From Paenibacillus curdlanolyticus YK9 (lineage in GTDB: Bacteria > Bacillota > Bacilli > Paenibacillales > Paenibacillaceae): a stretch of 64,000 nucleotides of DNA. Below, one piece after another: positions 60,489 through 64,000 of this stretch (its first letter is position 1; each line of letters opens with the position of its first letter). The stretch is from contig NZ_AEDD01000008.1 of NCBI RefSeq assembly GCF_000179615.1, forward strand, positions 1 through 64,000, given 5' to 3'. The notes beneath the pieces are model-generated. The model was not told the origin of the DNA. It ran no database searches and was given only the letters and a program-made list of their open reading frames with translations. Made by a program: the position numbers and the translations under genes.

Positions 60489-61577
60489 GTGACGAAACGG
60501 GCTTTTAACTTTAACGCTGGACCAGCTGCATTGCCGCTGGAGGTATTGCAGCAAGCGCAAGAGCAATTCGTGGATTACAATGGTGCAGGTATGTCCATTA
60601 TGGAAATGTCCCACCGCAGCGCGCTTTACGAGCAAGTGAACAATGAGGCGCAGTCGCTGCTTCGCGAATTGTTCGGAATTCCGTCGAATTATCACGTACT
60701 GCTGCTGCAAGGGGGCGCGAGCACGCAGTTCGCATCTGTTCCAATGAACCTGCTTCATGCCGGACAGACAGGTGCTTACGTAATGACGGGCAGTTGGGCA
60801 GATAAAGCGATTAAAGAAGCAAAGCTGTTCGGCGAAACAGCAATCGTTGCAACTTCGGAAAGCGACAAATTTAACCGCATCCCAGACTTGTCTTCGATTC
60901 AATTGCCTGACAATGCAGCATACCTGCATATTACGTCGAATGAAACGATCGAAGGCACGCAATTTACGTCGTATCCCGACACAGGCAATGTGCCTCTCGT
61001 AGCAGATATGTCGAGTGATATCTTGTGCCGCCCAGTCGACGTGTCGAAATTTGGTTTGATCTATGCTGGCGCTCAGAAAAACCTCGGACCATCGGGCGTA
61101 ACGATCGTTATCGTTCGCGACGACCTGGCTGCTAACAGCCCTAAAACGATCCCGACGATGCTTCGTTACGACACGCATGTCAAAAACGACTCGTTGTACA
61201 ACACACCGCCTTCGTTCTCGGTGTACATGGCGAACCTCGTGTTGAAATGGCTCAAAGGCAAAGGCGGCGTAGCAGCTGTTGAGCAATACAACCGTGATAA
61301 AACGAAATTGATTTACGATACGATTGACAATAGCGGCGGCTTCTACCGCGGATTCGCGCAACCAGAGAGCCGTTCCATTATGAACATCACGTTCCGCATC
61401 CATTCGGAAGAGCTGGAGAAGCTGTTCGTGAAGGAATCGGAAGCTGAAGGCTTCGTAGGATTGAAGGGACACCGCAGCGTAGGCGGCCTTCGTGCATCGA
61501 CTTACAATGCTGTACCGCTGGAGAGCTGCCAAGCGCTTGCTCAATTTATGAGCGAGTTCCAAAAGCGCCACGGTTAA
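60489..61577 (+). CDS. serC: Phosphoserine aminotransferase
   Basis: 362-residue PLP enzyme of serine (and pyridoxal) synthesis, turning 3-phosphohydroxypyruvate into phosphoserine. The start KRAFNFNAGPAALPLEVLQQAQEQ and GMSIMEMSHRS are signature, with GGASTQFASVPMNLL and the PLP-lysine region YAGAQKNLGPSGVTIVIVRDDL; the C-terminal GFVGLKGHRSVGGLRASTYNA binds substrate phosphate. The start is the GTG at 60489 with CAGGAG upstream; an N-terminal extension open to 60369 overlaps the promoter and is rejected. Single-gene unit. Confidence 0.95.
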   Translation: MTKRAFNFNAGPAALPLEVLQQAQEQFVDYNGAGMSIMEMSHRSALYEQVNNEAQSLLRELFGIPSNYHVLLLQGGASTQFASVPMNLLHAGQTGAYVMTGSWADKAIKEAKLFGETAIVATSESDKFNRIPDLSSIQLPDNAAYLHITSNETIEGTQFTSYPDTGNVPLVADMSSDILCRPVDVSKFGLIYAGAQKNLGPSGVTIVIVRDDLAANSPKTIPTMLRYDTHVKNDSLYNTPPSFSVYMANLVLKWLKGKGGVAAVEQYNRDKTKLIYDTIDNSGGFYRGFAQPESRSIMNITFRIHSEELEKLFVKESEAEGFVGLKGHRSVGGLRASTYNAVPLESCQALAQFMSEFQKRHG

Positions 61578-61606
61578 ATAGCAGCGCTAATTTCTTGTAA
61601 ATGAAA

Positions 61607-61650
61607 ACAACCGCCCTTTTCGCTCATCGAGCTGGAAAGGGCGGTTGTCT
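61607..61650. terminator. Terminator between convergent serC and the response regulator gene
   Basis: Perfect 13-bp stem ACAACCGCCCTTT/AAAGGGCGGTTGT; T-rich flank on the minus side (TTTTCATTT). Confidence 0.82.
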
Positions 61651-61679
61651 GTCATGTGCGATTATTCGCTGGGCAAGGG

Positions 61680-62408
61680 CTACATGCCCGCCAGCGAAGT
61701 GGTGTCGATAGCGTGCGGGCCGGTCAGCTTGTAGCCGACGTTTCGTACGGTAATAATATACTCGGGCGTCCGTGCGTTTTTTTCGATTTTGTCGCGAAGA
61801 TGGCTAATATGCACGTCCACGATGCGCGTATCGCCCAGGAAATGATAGTCCCACACGCCATGCAGCAGCTGTTGGCGGCTGAGCACTTTGCCGCGGTGGC
61901 GGCACAAGAAGACGAGGAGCTCGAATTCTTTGGGGGTCAGCTCGATCAGCTTGCCCTCGATACGCACCTCGCGCTGCTCAGGATATACCTTGAGACGGCC
62001 GTATTCATAGACGACGGTATCGTTGGAACCTGGCAGTGCTTGTACACGCCTGAAAATGGCTTGAATGCGAGAGATGAGCTCCTGAGGGCTGAAAGGCTTC
62101 GTCATATAATCGTCGGCGCCGTTATCGAGTCCAGAAATTTTATCGGTGACATCCTGAAGGGCAGTCAGCATGACGATGGGGACCGCGTTGTTCTGACGGC
62201 GAAGCTCACGGCACACTTGAATGCCGTCCATCTTAGGCAGCATGAGATCAAGGACGATAAGATCCGGTCGGAACGGCTTCAGATGCTCGAAGACGGCCTC
62301 ACCGTCGTGTACGCAACGTACCTCGTAGCCAGCTAACTTCAAGTTAAACTCGATTAGCATTGAGATGGATGGTTCGTCATCGACGATTAATATTTTCTTC
62401 TTAAGCAT
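61680..62408 (-). CDS. Orphan PhoB/PhoP-like response regulator
   Basis: 242 residues. Receiver domain with VDDEPS, phosphorylated Asp in LIVLDLMLPKMDG (about residue 54), MLTALQD and YMTKPFSPQE; C-terminal winged helix (LTPKEFELLVFLCRHRGKVLSRQQLLHGVWDYHFLGDTRIVDVHISHLRDKIE) close to PhoP/YycF-type regulators. No histidine kinase gene is adjacent: the next gene downstream is the convergent serC, and the upstream gene is divergent trmL. The signal and partner are therefore unknown. Confidence 0.9.
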   Translation of the reverse strand: MLKKKILIVDDEPSISMLIEFNLKLAGYEVRCVHDGEAVFEHLKPFRPDLIVLDLMLPKMDGIQVCRELRRQNNAVPIVMLTALQDVTDKISGLDNGADDYMTKPFSPQELISRIQAIFRRVQALPGSNDTVVYEYGRLKVYPEQREVRIEGKLIELTPKEFELLVFLCRHRGKVLSRQQLLHGVWDYHFLGDTRIVDVHISHLRDKIEKNARTPEYIITVRNVGYKLTGPHAIDTTSLAGM

Positions 62409-62572
62409 CGTTCTAACCCCTTTGTTTCCATATTATTAACGCGCGTATGCTTGATCTGAGAAGGTTAAGCGGTGTTTGTTTACTGATTATAGGGGTAGAC
62501 CGTATTCCTAAGATTATGGTAACGTTAACCGGATGTAAAAATCGGCAGCAAATAGCGAAAGGAATGACGTCA

Positions 62573-63040
62573 ATGGCTTTTCATATCGTATTAGTGGAAC
62601 CGGAGATTCCGGCCAATACAGGCAATATTGCAAGAACATGTGCAGCGACAGGAACTCATCTTCATCTGGTTCGCCCGCTCGGATTCCGTACGGACGACGC
62701 AACGCTTAAACGCGCGGGGCTGGATTACTGGTACGCTGTAAATCTGACTTATTACGATAGCTTCAGTGAAGTGGAGGAGCGCTTCAAGGGACATCGTTTC
62801 TTCTATGCAAGCACGCGGGCGAATAAGCGCTACAGCGATTTTGAGTATAAAGATGGCGATCTGTTCGTATTCGGCAAGGAGACGAAAGGGCTGCCGCAGG
62901 AGCTGCTCGATGCGAATCCGAATCAATTAATCCGGATGCCGATGACGGACAAGGTTCGTTCGCTCAATTTGGCGAATTCGGCTGCCATCGTTGTGTATGA
63001 AGCGTTGCGCCAAACAGATTTCCCTGGCATGCTGGACTAG
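62573..63040 (+). CDS. trmL: tRNA (cytidine(34)-2'-O)-methyltransferase TrmL
   Basis: 155-residue SPOUT (knotted) methyltransferase modifying the wobble base of Leu tRNAs. Motif 1 EIPANTGNIARTCAATGTHLHLVRPLGF, motif 2 LFVFGKETKGLP and motif 3 IRMPMTDKVRSLNLANSAAIVVYEALRQ are complete. B. subtilis homologue is CspR. ATG 62573 with AAAGGA 9 bases upstream; a 42-residue upstream extension lacks a site. Divergent from the orphan response regulator gene across 164 bases. Confidence 0.93.
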   Translation: MAFHIVLVEPEIPANTGNIARTCAATGTHLHLVRPLGFRTDDATLKRAGLDYWYAVNLTYYDSFSEVEERFKGHRFFYASTRANKRYSDFEYKDGDLFVFGKETKGLPQELLDANPNQLIRMPMTDKVRSLNLANSAAIVVYEALRQTDFPGMLD

Positions 63041-63269
63041 CTTTGTTTCATCTTGTATCCAACGGGGTAAAAGAGACGAAACGCAAGTACGGCAAGTTGA
63101 ACGCTTTCGGTATGATCATGGTTTAAAATCGCTTGCAGGACTGACAGTAATTGCAGAATCTTAAGAAAAACTAGTTCTGGGAAGGAAAAGTACGCGAACC
63201 ATCGAAAGTCTATAGAGCATAGGTTTCTCATAACTGGCTTGCGAACGAAGACATAAGGAGTGAAAACAG

Positions 63270-63518
63270 ATGAAGCCGGCAGGTGTTGTTCGGAAAGTGG
63301 ACCAATTGGGCCGCATTGTATTGCCTAAATCGCTGCGCAAAAGGTACCAAATGAATGAGGGAGATCCTGTTGAAATTTTGGTGCAGGGTGACCATATCAT
63401 TTTGGAGCGTTATCGCCCAAGATGCGTATTTTGTGGATCAATGGATGATGTTAACGATTTCAAGGAGCGTTATGTATGCGCTGCTTGCATGTCTGACATG
63501 GGGCATCTTCGCCGTTAA
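63270..63518 (+). CDS. AbrB/SpoVT-family regulator with zinc-ribbon-like tail
   Basis: 82 residues. The N-terminal swapped-hairpin DNA-binding domain (MKPAGVVRKVDQLGRIVLPKSLRKRYQMNEGDPVEILVQGDHIILERY) is close to AbrB, Abh and SpoVT. Instead of the AbrB multimerisation tail it has CVFCG...YVCAAC, a four-Cys arrangement likely to bind zinc. AbrB-like proteins control transition-state and sporulation genes. AAGGAGTG before the ATG. A 48-bp perfect palindrome acting as terminator follows 22 bases later. Confidence 0.88.
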   Translation: MKPAGVVRKVDQLGRIVLPKSLRKRYQMNEGDPVEILVQGDHIILERYRPRCVFCGSMDDVNDFKERYVCAACMSDMGHLRR

Positions 63519-63540
63519 TTATTTATTCATTATTGTTCGA

Positions 63541-63588
63541 CAAACGAAAAGAAGCTTTCCGCCTAGGCGGAAAGCTTCTTTTCGTTTG
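63541..63588. terminator. 48-bp perfect palindrome, bidirectional terminator
   Basis: Arms of 24 bases, from CAAACGAAAAGAAGC through GCCTAGGC to GCTTCTTTTCGTTTG, without mismatch or loop bases. It lies between the convergent abrB-like gene and the 32-aa gene; each arm ends in TTCTTTTCG. Confidence 0.85.
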
Positions 63589-63622
63589 CTGCGAGCGCGT
63601 AAACCGGTCAATAGACGGCGAT

Positions 63623-63721
63623 TTACAGGCCTTTCGTTTTGTCGTCGTTGTACGACGCCGTCAGAATAGCAGTGATAAACAATGCTGTGACGGTACAGAA
63701 GATAAGAAAGTTAAGCGTCAT
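63623..63721 (-). CDS. 32-residue single-span membrane peptide
   Basis: Gene too short for usual cut-offs. Encodes MTLNFLIFCTVTALFITAIL followed by TASYNDDKTKGL: one membrane span and a charged tail. A perfect GGAGGTG stands 5-7 bases before the ATG, and the palindromic terminator lies 35 bases past the stop, both supporting a real gene. Family and function unknown. It lies between the abrB-like gene and an AraC regulator gene. Confidence 0.65.
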   Translation of the reverse strand: MTLNFLIFCTVTALFITAILTASYNDDKTKGL

Positions 63722-63812
63722 CACGCACACCTCCAATTATTGCTTTTATTATACCCAACAGACAGGCAAAAGAAAACGAATTTAATTGTGAACAACTTGT
63801 TACAAGTCGTGA

Positions 63813-64000
63813 TTAGGGCTCCATTTTCCGGAATTGCTGCGGGGATAGCCCGCCATGCTTTTTGAATACTTTGCTGAAATACTTTTCATCGACGTAGCCG
63901 ACCATGGCGGCGATATCGGAAATTTTGTAAGCGCGGTTCGCTAACAGCTTCTTGGCATGCTCCATTCGCAGCCGTTCGACATATTCGGACAAAGTGACGC
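63813..64000 (-). CDS. AraC-family regulator, C-terminal part (cut by window end)
   Basis: Only the last 61 residues are inside the window: VTLSEYVERLRMEHAKKLLANRAYKISDIAAMVGYVDEKYFSKVFKKHGGLSPQQFRKMEP. This is the second half of an AraC/XylS double helix-turn-helix with the usual IADIAxxVGYxxxxYFSKVFKKxxGxSPxxFR pattern. In Paenibacillaceae this end is often fused to a response-regulator receiver (YesN type) or a membrane sensor, which cannot be seen here. Confidence 0.85.
   Translation of the reverse strand, partial: VTLSEYVERLRMEHAKKLLANRAYKISDIAAMVGYVDEKYFSKVFKKHGGLSPQQFRKMEP

Noticed and set aside
60483-61571. 362-residue minus-strand open frame opposite serC
   Set aside because: Mirror of the serC coding frame.
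63787-63804. GlnR-like TGTGA...TTACA before the AraC gene end
   Set aside because: Spacer is 8 instead of 7 bases.

Overview
The window looks like a chromosomal segment of a Paenibacillaceae bacterium (Paenibacillus or a close relative such as Cohnella). The evidence is a typical Firmicute gene complement (YtxC, YqkE, YugN, LiaFSR, AbrB-type regulator, T-box, SAM-I and c-di-AMP riboswitches), sigma-A promoters with strong AGGAGG-type ribosome binding sites, a moderate GC content, a menaquinone-type three-subunit succinate dehydrogenase together with the futalosine-pathway enzyme MqnC, and a UMF1-type transporter. No rRNA, tRNA, insertion sequence, prophage or CRISPR array was seen.

Layout. 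1-7 kb: a truncated array of 51-bp repeats, a DUF4309 lipoprotein, a sulfate ABC transporter operon (binding protein, CysT, CysW, small DUF2292 protein, no ATPase) and uvrC. 7-12.6 kb: a CPBP membrane protease, then a potassium operon (KtrB, KtrA, CPA1 antiporter) behind a c-di-AMP riboswitch. 12.7-18 kb: a LysR regulator divergent from sdhCAB, then two small conserved genes. 18-21.4 kb: dispersed repeat element copy A, then an HxlR/DoxX/pirin redox-stress cluster. 21.5-29.4 kb: a LysM-anchored nucleotidase, a DMT exporter, histidinol phosphatase, a LysR regulator, an MFS transporter, and CorA with a possible leader peptide. 29.6-34.6 kb: a SAM-riboswitch methionine operon (metA-metI-patB) and mqnC. 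34.6-38.9 kb: element copy B, a TetR/SDR pair with a clear operator, a diguanylate cyclase and ytxC. 38.9-46.8 kb: T-box-controlled thrS, a 3D-domain protein, an Lrp regulator, uraD, an unusual soluble chemoreceptor, a coiled-coil protein and the ammonium transporter. 46.9-57.2 kb: liaFSR, a CE7 acetyl esterase, yugN, an HtrA protease beside an OmpR-type two-component system, ispH and a DUF2062 protein. 57.3-64 kb: DAHP synthase, a GSI-beta-like glutamine synthetase, serC, an orphan PhoB-like regulator, trmL, an AbrB-like regulator, a 32-aa membrane protein and the end of an AraC regulator.

Themes. Sulfur and methionine supply (sulfate transporter, met operon), potassium homeostasis under c-di-AMP control, and nitrogen supply are each marked by recognisable RNA or operator elements. 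Five intergenic 17-mers match the GlnR/TnrA consensus TGTNA-N7-TNACA. Two lie at amt and glnA, one lies just before an unknown gene next to amt, and one lies between lrp and uraD.

The most unusual observation is a pair of homologous, oppositely oriented structured elements (about 445 and 340 nt) at 18.2-18.6 kb and 34.6-34.9 kb. Each begins with a terminator hairpin directly downstream of a gene and in that gene's sense orientation, then carries four short TTGCA/TGCAA palindromes. They look like members of a dispersed repeat family. The window also holds a 51-bp tandem repeat with a decayed copy 7 kb away, and three direct repeats between sdhA and sdhB.

All calls rest on reading the sequence and recalling protein families; no search or folding program was run.
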